A stretch of 64,000 bases of DNA from Micrasema longulum (lineage: Eukaryota; Arthropoda; Insecta; Trichoptera; Brachycentridae): NCBI GenBank assembly GCA_022494885.1, contig JAGVSM010001322.1, forward strand, positions 124,001 through 188,000, written 5' to 3'. Numbering within the stretch: position 1 is the first letter of the stretch; the number at the start of each line of letters is the position of its first letter. The position numbers were made by a program, and so were the translations under genes. The notes under the pieces are model-generated. The model ran no database searches. It had not been told where the DNA came from and saw only the letters and a program-made list of their open reading frames with translations. Of the stretch, positions 34,690 to 45,657 are shown piece after piece.

Positions 34690-35060
34690 CGGTTGGAATT
34701 CTAGTTCTTCGTTTCGAATTACGATAGATTTTAATAACCCATTGGAGCTAGATTACAGTGCGTCTTGCAGTTACAAAGCGTATGGACTGTCAGAAATCTA
34801 GCCCCCATTTATCTTTATGTTTTTTTTAAAATTAACTAAGAAGTGTTTTAATAAAAATATTTTAAAAAATCGTTGATAAAAATGGGTGTTAGCTTACAAC
34901 ACGTTCTGCAACTACTGAGCGCATGGCCGGTTGGAATTCTAGACCCCGTTTGCAAAATTTTGGTATTTGATAGTTTATAACATTTAAGCGCGGAACCTAG
35001 ATTACCGACCGTCTTGCAGCTACAAAGCGCATGGACGAGGGGAATTCTATTAACTAAAAA
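34690..35060. repeat. Interspersed repeat, family R, three adjacent units
   Basis: Units at about 34691-34815, 34880-34975 and 34985-35055. Each has a block like cgtcttgcagctacaaagcg followed by catgg and a gaattcta / tctagcccccattt block. Related single units are at 3.8 and 56.0 kb. The minus-strand frame across the array (35111-34848) repeats a peptide like IPLVHALCSCKT, but this follows from the DNA repeat and is not evidence of a gene. Confidence 0.5.
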
Positions 35061-35164
35061 TGATTTCAATAAGCATCGAGGAGGGGAGCAAGTTTGTGGA
35101 ATAATGTTCATGATAAGAAGTAAGCAGTAGAAAACTGAATAAATGAAGCACTAAAATAAAATAA

Positions 35165-35790
35165 AATAAATTAAAACTTTATTTTTATCCTCTTATTATT
35201 TCTCTTCTAACGACCAGTTAAAATCTATACAAGCTTCTTTATCGAGTTATAATTAACTAATGAATTATGTACTATTTTATTTTATCAATGTTTACTAAAT
35301 ATTACATATCATCATTATTCAGTTTCCGCACCTAATGGTGCATAGGGCACTGCATTGGTACACCAATCGCAGTGTATCTTGATCAGTTTTGTTACATAAG
35401 GGTAAGATGATCATTATTTCGCTTCAGGTACCAGTCCAGGGACAATAGAATATTCTAGAGTAAAAACATCTTTTTAAATAAATATTTCATGACAACCATG
35501 TCAGAAATCGAACTCGAGACCTCTTGTACGGTAGGTGAACGCGCTGATCACTGCACCACGAGGTCGGTGAAATATGACATATGGAGATAATAAACCAAGT
35601 CTTGTAAGGAGGGGAAGTGTAATGTGAGATGGGTACGATCATTGAAACTAAACAAGAGTGGACTAAAGAATATATTGTTTATTCGAATATTTTTTTTTTT
35701 TTCTAATTACGAATCGGTTTTTTGATTGATAAGATTTTCTAGTTGTTTAATTTTAATATTTTATTTTCAACGTGAAGAACTTTTAACCCA
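35165..35790. mobile_element. Repeat family D, copy 1, split by a SINE
   Basis: The parts at 35165-35309 and 35570-35790 match 36815-37190 continuously. Shared blocks are aagcttctttatcgag, ctaatgaatt, gtttactaaat(a)ttaca, agtggactaaa.aatattgtt and ttctagttgtttaattttaata. A SINE occupies 35310-35569. No coding capacity. Confidence 0.65.
35310..35569 (-). mobile_element. Complete tRNA-derived SINE, family A (reference copy)
   Basis: The minus strand begins accgacctcgtggtgcagtg, atcagcgcgttcacctaccg, then the B-box region aggtctcgagttcgatttc. The body follows (gtccctggactggtacctga, atcttacccttatgtaac, gcgattggtgtaccaatgca). The tail block gcaccattaggtgcgg ends in a short degenerate repeat. A 13-base target duplication flanks it: aaatattacatat at 35297-35309 and aaatatgacatat at 35570-35582 (one mismatch). 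A homologous empty site lies near 36.99 kb. SINEs of this type use an internal polymerase III promoter and borrow LINE machinery. Confidence 0.85.
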
Positions 35791-36814
35791 GTGGCTTTAT
35801 TGAAATAATAATTATTATCAGACGGTTTGCGGATTCACTTCATTAAGGCACTTACGTGTTCTTTTACCTTAATAATAATAATTCTATCAGTTTTTTACAA
35901 TGTAGATTGAATCGTAATTATTGATAATTCAATCGGTACATTCCAGATTTATTGTATTAAATACTATTTTCAAACTATTGTTAGCAAAATAAAGAAAGAT
36001 GTAAATGGATATCTTATATCATTTACTGAAAATTCGTAATTCGTGTAAATGCTTTAACTTCTGAATTCATTTGAGTTCGTTTCTTTAACAAATCAGTTGA
36101 GAATTATAAAAAATACTAATTTTGCTCAATGTGCACCCACCCAAAAATTATTACCGAAATTCCCAATGATCAGGATAGTGTTTTTTAATCGGAATGTCTA
36201 AGGAAAGTATTCCTTAAATCATCCCAAGTTGCGGTATTCGGTAGGTAGGAGATTGATGAATTAATGTGGGATGAGAGACTTTTAAAACAAAGAAGTTAAG
36301 AATTAAAATTCCCGCTGTGAATGCTTACCACCCTTAAACATTTTCTAGGGAACCTTTTTAGGGAAAAGTGTATTCTAAAAAGGACCTTACCACAGAATAG
36401 AGAAGGTCTATACTTTGATTTTTTGCACCATAATATAATGATATTTATAGCTACGATAAAAATGCAGATTGTGTATAAAAATATTGCTCAAAACACGTTA
36501 TATTATTTGTAAAAACAAAATGTTTTTGACAATGATTTTTTATCGCATCCAAAAGACAGACACTGCGTGCAAAAACTGTTTAATTAAAGTTTTAAGTTTT
36601 CTTATTGAGGTGATTTCAGGCTTCCTAAGGTGAACTGGACTGGAACTCAAAACTATCTTCACTATAAAGGTTTAAAAATGTTTAACGAGTTGCCTTAATT
36701 CTCAGGGAAGCTGGGAGCATATCCACTTTATTAGCGAAATGCTATTTGTATACAAGGATAGAAATAATTAATTTGTGTATTATGTAGATTTTTAGATATA
36801 TGCAATTAAGGTTT
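35791..36814. other. Unassigned AT-rich spacer
   Basis: The ORF at 36321-36512 has no recognised domain. No repeats recognised. Confidence 0.4.
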
Positions 36815-37190
36815 ATTCAATAAAATAAATAAAACAATTTTGTTTTTGGCCACTAATTTTTATTTTTCACCGACCGGTTTCAAAGCAAACAAGCTTCTTT
36901 GTCAAGGTTTACGTACCTAATGAATTGATTCCTTTTTACTTTATTTTATTATATTATAAAGAAACTATCATGTTCACTAAATACTACACGTGGACCCAAT
37001 AAATCAAGTGGCTTTTTCTTACACGGGTGGTAATTTGATATCATTATTTTCGAAGTAAGCCAGGAGAGGACTAAAAGAAATATTGTTTATTTGGTTATTA
37101 ATTATTGTTTTCTTATTATTAATCACTTTTTTAAGTTCAAAGATTTCTAAGTTGTCTAATTGTAATATTTTATTTCATCATTTATCAAAA
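36815..37190. mobile_element. Repeat family D, copy 2 (empty-site relative)
   Basis: Opens with ttcaccgaccggtttcaaag and aagcttctttgtcaaggttt, continues with acctaatgaatt, and reads across the point where copy 1 holds a SINE (ctaaatactacacgtggacc). The inverted element at 49.3-50.15 kb carries the same accgaccggtttca end on both sides. Confidence 0.6.
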
Positions 37191-37259
37191 TTGATTTATT
37201 TATTTTATTATAATGAATAACCACAACGTTAGTGCTTCAAATATAAACTTTAGATAAAG

Positions 37260-37900
37260 TATATTTAGTTTATTATTATTGATTTATTTACAGTTAGATG
37301 AACTTTTTACATAATTTCAATAAAACCAGTGAAAAAAAAAACAAAACAAAAAATAGCATAATATTAAAAAAGAACAAAAACAAAAAAAAAATATATAATA
37401 ATCAGCAGTATTTGTATAAAAAAAAGAAATTTTACATCTGCAACAAATATAAATATTTACCTTTATAAACGAAAGGTAAATTGAAGAAAATAGCAGTTTA
37501 AAAAAAAAGAAAAGAAGAAAAAAAAGGGCTTTTAAAGAAAAGTTAAAATTTTTACATAATCATGTATATAAATATTAATATCAAAGAAAAATAAACGTAA
37601 AATATAATTTAAAACACAAAAGTGGAGAACCATTCATTCCTTGAATTTTTAAATATGAATTATTTTCCAAAACACGGGACTTGATTATCAGCGGCGTGGT
37701 AGGTATAAATCTAAATCATCACTGTATCGATTTGCAAGACACTGCATGCGAATAATTGCTGAATTTAATGAATAATTAGTTTAAAAAATGTCTTGTTAGT
37801 CTACGTGAAATACGAAGGTTTGTTAAAGTTAACGGTATTTAATAATTTATAAATAAACAAGACGTCATTTGTCCTCCAGCTTGACGGTAATGGTAAATTT
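37260..37900. other. Very A-rich stretch, possible LINE 3' UTR on minus
   Basis: Long A runs between 37330 and 37520, i.e. a T-rich minus strand reminiscent of the 3' UTR of the LINE at 43.7-44.0 kb. Neither a clear ORF end nor a tail was identified, so the assignment is tentative. Confidence 0.25.
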
Positions 37901-38275
37901 AAATTATAATCATATAATGAATGAAACATGTTGTAATACTTGTAAGTTAATTTAAGTTTATCTGTTAATTTACCGTCTAAACAAATGAATACACATTTGT
38001 GTTACATTTCATTTTATAGCTACTTTTTTTCTTACTTATGATTCTCGCAACTCGCGTGGTGTAGACAGTTATAAAATATTTAATATATGTTTTTTTAGCA
38101 TAGTAAATAAAATTTATTATTGCTTTTTATATCAAAACATTGTAACCGAGTATAACTTGATTCGAATTGTTTGGCTAAAAACGCTTGCGAAAAAAATGTA
38201 TAATAAAATAAATGCGAGCGTACATCGAAACATCATAATTAAAATATTGAAATAAAAAAACATTTATTGAAATTA

Positions 38276-38543
38276 ACAAATTACAACAGGGATGGAGAAT
38301 ACCTTAAATAAGGGAATATGGATGTCAAGGCATTTACAGGGTTTATGACCTGTCATTGGCTGGTTTAAGTGGCCACTTTACACACTGTGTAACATTCACC
38401 ATTTGCCTATGTTTGAACATCCATATTTCTTCAATTGTTCCATTTGTTGATTTTAGTGAAGTTAAAGAGCTGAAACCTTTATTGTTGTGAAGAGATTCAT
38501 CTGACTGAATTGTTTCACATACTAGGCAATGCACAACAGGGTG
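38276..38543. mobile_element. Family F foldback, left arm plus spacer
   Basis: attacaacagggatggagaa, gtcaaggcatttacagggtt, cattggctggtttaagtggc, cacactgtgtaacattcacc, then the spacer gttaaagagctgaaaccttt and cacatactaggcaatgca. The right arm is absent, so this is a half-element. It matches 23.7 kb almost base for base over the arm. Confidence 0.7.
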
Positions 38544-38679
38544 AGGATAGGCAGATGATAATGATATGGTTCAGAAAAAAAAAAATATTAACAAAAATCT
38601 GTCAGGTTTGTTGCAACTCTTTTTCAGATTTATCTATGGCTTAACGTGTACACATAATATTATGTACTTATTTTTGTTT

Positions 38680-39718
38680 CCTGAACCCCGATTCTGTAAC
38701 TATTTTCCTTAACTTTAGGTAAATACGAGTATTAAGGATCAAATCCTAAGTTAAGGATGTTTGCGATTCTCGATTTGACAGATGAATTCCTTCCGCGAAG
38801 GCGAAAGTCCTTAAAACTTTCCTTAACTTGAGGCGGCCAGTTTACCCGACGCGTTAGCGTTAGCTAAGGATGTTGCGCAATTTTGTTTTTAACAGAAAAC
38901 TAGTATAAATACATAGTTAATTTTGCATATAAACGTAAGTTAACATTGTTTGCTACTTTATTCTGTATTTTTTTCATTATTTATTACCATCTACGTAAAA
39001 TAATAACTATGCTTAATGCTTTTGTCAAACTTTGTGTTTTCAAATGTTAATAAAAAAAAACCCTTTTAATTTTTTGTAAAGTTGATTTATTGCAGATGCT
39101 TACTAAATATCGAGTTTACTTAATGATGGCTTAAGTACTCATATGATTGTTTTCTAACAAATATTTTTAATTAAAGTAATGAACTATAACCTATAATTGT
39201 CTGCCAACCACATCGAAGTTTGCGTACAAATATAGGTTTTGGACATACAACAGTGTCATGTTATTATTAATAATGCGTTGTTTTTTCAATTTAGGATTGT
39301 ACGTAAAAAATATTTCAATAATGGCTGCAGGGTATTTAGCCTGGGATATAGTGGAAGCAGAGGAATCAAATTCTACGAGGCTCCATTATAGGCTGTTAAG
39401 AGAGAGCCAAAACCCTTAAGAGCTGGAGAAACAACAGTTCCATTATTTATTTAGAATATCTAGGGCCACAATTTCTACAATTTTGACTATTGACAGTTTA
39501 TTTCTTACTTCTATGGCTAAAAGATAAAACCATTGACAATAAAGGCGGTATTTCTAGAAGACAAATATAATATTAAGGATTTATCCTTACCAGAACTTTC
39601 CTTATAAACAATAGATCGAGAATCATAAAATTCTTAAGGACATCTTTCGCAAGGGATAAAATCCCTACTTAAGAATCCCTTAAAAACGGTAAGGAAAGTT
39701 ACAAAATCGTGATTCAGG
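38680..39718 (+). mobile_element. PIF/Harbinger-like DNA element with inverted ends
   Basis: The left end cctgaaccccgattctgtaa (from 38680) pairs with the complement of the right end (cctgaatcacgattttgtaa, ending 39718). A second pair follows inside: gattctcgat at 38767-38776 and its complement near 39615. The ends are repetitive in ccttaac/aaggat motifs. Inside lies the start of a transposase-like protein (separate entry). At about 1.04 kb it is too short to be autonomous. The target duplication was not resolved. Confidence 0.6.
39321..39503 (+). pseudogene. Harbinger-type transposase N-terminal remnant
   Basis: Frame from an ATG at 39321: MAAGYLAWDIVEAEESNSTR, LHYRLLRESQNP, a stop at 39417, then ELEKQQFHYLFRISRATIST and ILTIDSLF. 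The 'R....NP.eL....F...FRlsr..i..il' pattern resembles the N-terminal part of PIF/Harbinger nucleases (DDE_Tnp_4 family), just before the catalytic domain. That domain is missing. The stop and truncation make it dead. The family call rests on a short match. Confidence 0.5.
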
Positions 39719-40314
39719 CCTCTATAAACTATTTGTGTGTAATGTGAGCAGACATACACATAAACATATGTGAAATTTTCGTCCTTCCAAACCCTTTTTT
39801 GAGATTCTTCACTTGTTAAATCGGTCAACAGAGTAGACATTATTGCCTTTTTATTTATTTCTTGTCTCAAATAGAGCCTTTTATACCATTTTAACCACTT
39901 TTAATAGCTTCATTCTACCGGCCTGACATTTTTTTGGTCCTGTACCCATTTACATATTTATTTTTAAAAAATATTAAAAAATCTTTAGTAGTTATTTACA
40001 AGTAATGAATTCATGGTTGTTTATTCAATTTTGAATACTTTGTTAAGTATAAAATATGAAATAACGTCTAAATTTACAACATACATACGTACGTATATTT
40101 TCAGCCTATCTAAATAATTATTTACCGTCACTTTTGAACTAAAGTTATTTTACGATAAAAACATTCTCAGGATCAAATTATCTGATAATAAGTAGACCGT
40201 GTCACATTATGCCATGGATTTTTACACATTTGAATTTATCGTGATTCGGTTTTCCATATTGTTTTAATTGAGAAAAAATTCTGAAATGGAAAACATTGAA
40301 ATTTAAGAAAATAA

Positions 40315-40680
40315 AGTATGGACGTCTCGGCATTTACAAGTTGTTAATTGATCCAACTGGCCCGAGAAGGGGTATAAAAATTGAAAAATATTTTCATGCG
40401 TTGCCAAGTAGGTGGAATAATTAAATCAAATTTATTTCACCTACATTGATAAAAATTTTCAACTCTTTTACTTCACAAAAAATCATGTTCACAGTGTAAA
40501 AAGCTACAATTCAAACTAGCCAATGACAGGTAATTAGCTGTGTTAGTGCCTAAACTTAATTTTTCCATCTTTAAAATGTTTTCTACTTCCTTTTTTAATA
40601 ATATATCGTAATCTTAATAACTCCCTAGGGAGTGATATCCAGTCTTTGTCTACGAACTTTTGGACGATTCAATATATTAA
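40315..40680. mobile_element. Family F foldback, diverged copy
   Basis: Left piece ggacgtctcggcatttacaa (about 40320). Right arm from about 40490: cagtgtaaaaagctacaatt, actagccaatgacagg, gcctaaact. Then comes the border palindrome actccctagggagt (40620-40633) and the outer block agtctttgtctacgaacttt. The spacer is replaced or strongly diverged. Confidence 0.55.
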
Positions 40681-41511
40681 TCAATACATATTTGGATAGC
40701 CAAACATTTGTAATTAGTATTAGATTTTTGTAAAAGGGAGATACTGAAAATATATGTATATGCATAATAATCTCGTATTAATCTACACAGGTTAGAAATT
40801 TATCGTGTAATTCCGTCTTCGTAATATATTTCACTAAAACACAAATTAAATGTAGTTGAATAGAATCGAATGAATCGAGGAAACTCGTAATGTGAGAAAA
40901 TACAAATAGAGTGACTGTACTATGAAAAGGTTGCACCCATTTCCATGCCATTGAAGAGAGGACATGGTTTCTTTAGAGAAATAAATTGTAAAACCTTTCT
41001 AAAATGAAGTCTTCACAATCTCGCGATTGTATAAAAAATATTTGAAAAACCTACGCTTGTCAGCTTAACAATAAAATACAAAATACCCGATCCATTTTCT
41101 ACACCCTTTCACACGTAAAGGTTAAAGCGCTCGTTGGGGTGGTTCTCATACACCGTACGTTTATAATTTATCCCTAGAGTGAAACTAATGAGATTCAATT
41201 TTAACTTAATATCCTAAGAAAACAAGGCGATTCACAATAATACTGTTATTTATGGAGATCAGTAATAACTGTTATTTCAATGTCGTACAAATCGCTTCAT
41301 TCGTCGAAATGTTCCTAATCTTACATCTTAAGAAATACGTTACCAGATTATAATAATTAATTTTATAATACCTCACACAAAGGAAATTAATAGAAATTGA
41401 ATTAAAATTGTAATATTCTACCATTTTGTGATTTCCTTTGTGAAATCAAACGAATTAGGCCCCTATATGGCCCAAGCCAGTAATATTATAAGAACAGATA
41501 ATTGCATGTGA
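40681..41511. other. Unassigned AT-rich spacer
   Basis: No gene, RNA or repeat family recognised. Confidence 0.4.
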
Positions 41512-42712
41512 GGGTTGCCTTTTATATTTCGGAATTACAGTAAAAAAACTCAAATTCATTATCGAAAATGGCTTTATTGTTTTTCGAAATATTCTCCACG
41601 ATGATAAATACACTTTTGCGTCCGTTCGAACTAATATTCGAAGCACTTTTGCCACTCAGACTGAGGTACCTCTAAAACATGCATTTTGAATGCATCAATC
41701 GCTTCTTTGGGTGCCAAAAAACATTGACCACGCAATATATTTTTAATGTTCGGGAGTAAAAAGAAGTCGTTGGGTATACATATTCAGGATTATAAGGCGG
41801 ATGAGTCGTAAATTCGATGTTTTGATCGGTTAAATATTCAATTGTTTGTGCCGATGAATGAGAGTGGTGGAGAATAATCTTTCGTCGGCGGTTGGTTTTT
41901 ATTATTTTTGCGAAGACTAATGGTCGGGTACCATTCAGAATTGACCGTTTTACGTCGCACCAAAAGGACGGTTGCGAAATGTCCAGTTTTTCTAAAAAAA
42001 GAGGCCGTTTTGAAGTGCTTCGTCTACGAACAACTTTTGTTGGATTTCACTCATCTCGAAACACCCATACCATCGACTGCTGTTTCGTTTCGGGCTCGTA
42101 CGAATATATCCAAAATTTGTCACCTGTCACAATGTTACAGACATGTTTTATAGCACCGCGATCATATTTTTTGAGCATTTCTTTCGACCATTTGTCACAA
42201 ACCTTTTTTTAAACGATTGTCAAATTATGTGGAATCCAACGTAAACCATTTTTTTCGACGCCCAAATTTTCGTATTGTATCGAATGTATTCTGGTCTGGC
42301 TAAATTTCACGGTAAGTCAAATGACGATCTTCCATTATCAGTTGATGCACAGCATCGATATTTTTCGAAACAACAACCGATTTTGGACGATCTCACGGAT
42401 TCCGTATACCATTGATAAATACTGGTCCTCGATGGTGCTTCATCGTCAAAAGTCAAATTAAGTTCATAAATGCACTGTTGGTGAGTTAATTCACGTCGAA
42501 AGTTCGAAAAATCACACGAAAATGTTCACGTTTTATTTCCATTTTTCAACTGATATAGAATTTAGAAATAACTATAACAATCGAAAAAGGCGACCTTATA
42601 ATAAAGAATCTGTTTAAATATAGCTTTTAAAATGTCAAAGTCTACGATAGAGGTGTCAGTTCCTAGATAGCAGCACCGGTGTTGCCAAATCTCGAAATAT
42701 AAAAGGCAACCC
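41512..42712 (-). mobile_element. Mariner-like element (Tc1/mariner superfamily), inactive
   Basis: 20-bp perfect terminal inverted repeats (gggttgccttttatatttcg at 41512-41531 and its complement at 42693-42712) enclose a minus-strand transposase pseudogene. A length of 1.2 kb is normal for mariner. TA target duplications are not evident at the ends. Confidence 0.85.
41574..42542 (-). pseudogene. Mariner transposase (DD34D type), broken
   Basis: Starts MEIKREHFRV at 42542. After a frameshift come FRRELTHQQCIYELNLTFDD (helix-turn-helix region), then VTGDKFWIYSYEPETKQQSM with the first catalytic Asp in TGD, and GHFATVLLVRRKTVNSEWYP in another frame. The second catalytic block reads ILHHSHSSAQTIEYLTDQN where HHDN would be expected, so the catalytic Asp has been lost. 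THPPYNPE and, after a shift, PNDFFLLPNIKNIL keep the third Asp. The end, MHVLEVPQSEWQKCFEY, a stop, then EYFEKQ, is typical of mariner. Multiple frameshifts and stops plus the missing Asp rule out activity. Confidence 0.85.
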
Positions 42713-42760
42713 CCTTGTAATAAAAATACGTCATTGATTTCATCAAGTTATGCTACAATA

Positions 42761-43010
42761 TCATTATCATCATTCCCTTTCCGCACCTCATGGTGTATAG
42801 GGCACTGCATCGGTACACCGATCGCAGCGTATCTTGTTTTTTGTTGTTACATGAAGGTAAGGTTATCAGCCTTACGCTTCAGATGCTAGTAGAGGGACTA
42901 TGAAATGTTCTAATGCAATTTTTTTTTTTTAATTCCGGGTCAACTATGTCGAAAATCGAACCAGAGACCCCTTGCATGGTAGGCAAACGCGTCTCAGTAC
43001 TGCACTTAGG
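42761..43010 (-). mobile_element. tRNA-derived SINE, family A, nearly complete
   Basis: In plus orientation: tcattccctttccgcacctc, atagggcactgcatcggtac, tacatgaaggtaaggttatc, then the head complement atgtcgaaaatcgaaccaga and ttgcatggtaggcaaacgcg. It lies about 50 bases from the mariner end. Confidence 0.75.
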
Positions 43011-43136
43011 TAAACAATAATTAAATGTTAAAAAATCATCCCCACCATAAAATCGTTTATTTGGTACAAAAAAGCAACGTTTAATAATTTATTTTGGAAA
43101 ACAACAATCATTACACAGAAAAAAAACATTTTGACA

Positions 43137-43452
43137 TCATCATTAAACCCTTACCCGCACCTGACGGTGCATAGGGCACTAAACTGTCAAATAAAATAAA
43201 ATGGTGGCCTCCATGGAGTAGTGGTTAAGACATTCAACTCACGCACGGAAGGTTCCGGGTTCGATTCCCATTGAGATCACAAAAATTGGATGTGATTTTT
43301 TTCAAGCCTGGGAGTTTTGTGCTCTAATTCACCACTGGGATTGGGCATCCTAGTCTGTTGTAGTGCGAAAAAAATTCAGCATACCTTGATCATCTATTAC
43401 AGGGCGGTATAGTGATTAGTCTTACGCTTCGGGTGCCAGTTCAGGGAAAATG
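43137..43452 (-). mobile_element. SINE family A interrupted by another SINE
   Basis: The tail part (43137-43185: ttacccgcacctgacggtgc, atagggcact) and the body part (43378-43452: gcataccttgatcatctatt, cttacgcttcgggtgccagt) are in the normal order but split by 43202-43377. The tRNA-like head is lost. Confidence 0.65.
43202..43377 (+). mobile_element. Second SINE type (family B), inserted in a family A SINE
   Basis: Head ggtggcctccatggagtagt, ggttaagacattcaactcac, then ggttccgggttcgattccca with an excellent B box. The body (tcaagcctgggagttttgtg, ccactgggattgggcatcc) is unrelated to family A. It ends in gtagtgcgaaaaaaa. This is the only copy seen here with so intact a tRNA-like head. Confidence 0.6.
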
Positions 43453-43599
43453 AAATAGTTCAAAACTCGATGCGAACGTTTTTTCACTCAATTTTCTGAT
43501 TCGGGATTTTGAGCTGAGAGCAACCTTCGAGTAGAAAACACTAGACTTGGGCTCTTGTCCGATTTCCCTCACAGAACAGTGGTCATTATTCGCCCGTAT

Positions 43600-44240
43600 A
43601 TAACCTATCCTATTTACTCAAAAATATTTATTTATTGAAAACTTCAAGTACTAAGAATAAATACTTTGGCGGACTCATTGCTAAAAGCGACACCTTCCAG
43701 CCAACCAAACAGACTGGTCAAAAATTGTACTAAAAATAAAATATACATCAACCGATACGTACATAAAAAACATAAATACTTAAATTTATATTTAATATAT
43801 ATAATAAATTTAATTTCAACTTTTTTAATTTGTAATTTAAGAAAAACAATGTACTTTGTCATCACATGCTTCAAATAACTTAAATAAAAGAACATTCTGT
43901 TATACCTATTAAAGGATGAGTAATGTAGAAACAGGTTATAAGTTTGGAAGAAAGAGGAGCCAAGAAAAGAAAAGGAATTAAATACGTTTAAAAAAAAAAC
44001 ATTCAAATGAAGGGAGGTCAGAGTTATAAGCAAACGATGTTTCAGACGTTTCTTGGAGGTGGCTAGAGAAGGTGCATTTTTTATATGAAGAGGTAACTCA
44101 TTCCAAAGTCTAGCTCCTTGAACAGAAAAGGTAAAGCTGAAATTATGTCTATGTAATAATAATATATCTCTTTTGTGATAAATATTAATTAAGACGAATT
44201 GAGATTCCGTGGGCAGTCGGTGGGTTTATGATTTTGCTGT
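43600..44240 (-). mobile_element. LINE C-terminal fragment with T-rich 3' UTR
   Basis: The minus strand near 44150-43990 reads SFTFSVQGARLWNELPLHIK, NAPSLATSKKRLKHRLLITL. This is the 'f.vrGarlWN.LP..ik.a.s...Fk..lK..L' closing block of LINE ORF2. The region after the ORF is AT-rich and ends in caataaataaatattttt on the minus strand (about 43640-43620), a plausible poly(A) signal region. Confidence 0.65.
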
Positions 44241-44694
44241 AGGGATTTGTTCAAACTAGACCCTGATAAGTTATTGAGGAACTTTCCCGCCATTGACGGC
44301 ACTAACGGTCGTACTCGTAATTTCGTCAATTTAGTTCATACTGTATCGTCAAACTACAAAGGTTATCGGGGAAGGTAGCCATTCTGGTAGTTGTTTGAGT
44401 AATATTTGCGAGTTATTTGTCTTTGAAATTGTAGATTTACCGAGAACTTCCGAAAACATCAAATCACCATCGACTATTTGTTCAGTGGTATTGAGCTTCC
44501 TCAAATACGAGGAAGAATGATGTAAAGTTTGTATCGATTCAAAGCACAACTGAATTATGGATGACAACTGAAAAATCACATTTTATCATAATATTTATAG
44601 GTACATAAATATCATAACGAATTTTAGTGTATTAATGGAGAATTTCAAGATTTATGCAGTGTTATTATTTTTCAAAGGGTTTTTTCATTCTTAT

Positions 44695-45245
44695 TATTAT
44701 GAATAACTGATAAAGCGCTATTTTCGTAATATAATACCTCAAAGGCGCTTTACAAAGTAATTTTATAAATAAATTATATTAATTTATAATACTTTTTAAT
44801 TTTACATTTTACTTTTTTATCACACGCTATGTTCAAGTGGTTTAGAGAACAAGTTGATTTTAAGTTTTTTTTCGAAACGTCGCTTCAATCTCACAGTTTC
44901 GTACTTCTGCTGGGAGAGCATTCCACGCCATCAGGCCTGCGACCGCAAATGCGCGTTCGTTGAATTTAGTGAGCTGTTTGCGTAGAGGTTTAATATTCTT
45001 TCCTCTCGCTGTAGATGTAGCTGATCTAAGCGTAAGATGCCTAGATGACTAGTTCATCTGGAATGTTTAGTTCCCTCAGATATTCCGGAAAAGAGTTGTG
45101 CAGTGACTTATATTTGTTTATATCCCACCCTCTGTGGAAAACGTAGCCAGTGTAATTCCCGAAGTAGTGGAGTGATATGACATGATGATGATATGATATT
45201 GATTCTGAAAATAAGTCTCTCTACGGTATTTTATAAGGACTACCG
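44695..45245 (-). mobile_element. L2/CR1-like LINE 3' fragment (copy 2)
   Basis: The minus strand keeps TKFNERAFAVAGLMAWNAL, the PSRR/KN-like block upstream, and the nucleotide stretches ccctctgtggaaaacgtagc and cagtgtaattcccgaagtag found in copies 1 and 3. The 3' hairpin is at 44713-44718 with 44744-44749. Heavily frameshifted. Confidence 0.75.
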
Positions 45246-45289
45246 GCGAAACAGTTTATTAATTGGTAGGTTTGATAGGAATTTCCCGT

Positions 45290-45440
45290 GTTCAGGGCAA
45301 AACTCCCACACAAACACACCCATTTGTTGTACCACAATTTAATATGTATGACTTTTCTTTAGAAACTTCGCTGGTTTGTCTTTAAGCCGTATCTTGTTTA
45401 TGTTATTGTATAATTGTTGAGTGTTTGTTTCTATAAAATA
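45290..45440 (+). mobile_element. 3' UTR of a LINE (family M), copy 1
   Basis: acaccc(a)tttgttgtaccac, aatttaatatgtatgac, agaaactt(c/t)gctg, and a final ctataaaataaataaa tail. Also present at 58650-58815. Coding sequence is absent. Confidence 0.55.
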
Positions 45441-45584
45441 AATAAAACCGAATGATGCAAAAACATGTTTTTAATAGTATTGATTTTTCAAAACACTTTT
45501 TGTCCCGTCTGTTAAAATTGAAGCAGTTTTATCTAGTGTAAGATGATGTTTCTTTGTGCATTTAATGACAGCGAGAATGAAACT

Positions 45585-45657
45585 CAGGTTGTGCGAGCCG
45601 CACTCGAGTGGCTAAAGAGCCTCATGCGGCTCGCGAGCCGCGGTTTGCCGACCACTG
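45585..45657. mobile_element. hAT element terminal fragment
   Basis: Ends in gcggtttgccgaccactg with the preceding gagccgcactcgagtggcta and ctcatgcggctcgcgagccg. This is the well-known CAGTGGTCGGCAAACCGC-type hAT end in reverse. The partner end is not found nearby. The flank from 45658 (gcctagattatgcta) equals LINE sequence at 18164, so it seems inserted in LINE-derived DNA. Confidence 0.65.

Noticed and set aside
38846..38863. acccgacgcgtta shared with the 59.57- and 63.72-kb inverted ends
   Set aside because: Only 13 bases, with no extension on either side; it may be coincidence, although a genome search could reverse this.
41892..42212. Two plus-strand ORFs of 106 and 81 codons
   Set aside because: Antisense to the mariner transposase pseudogene.
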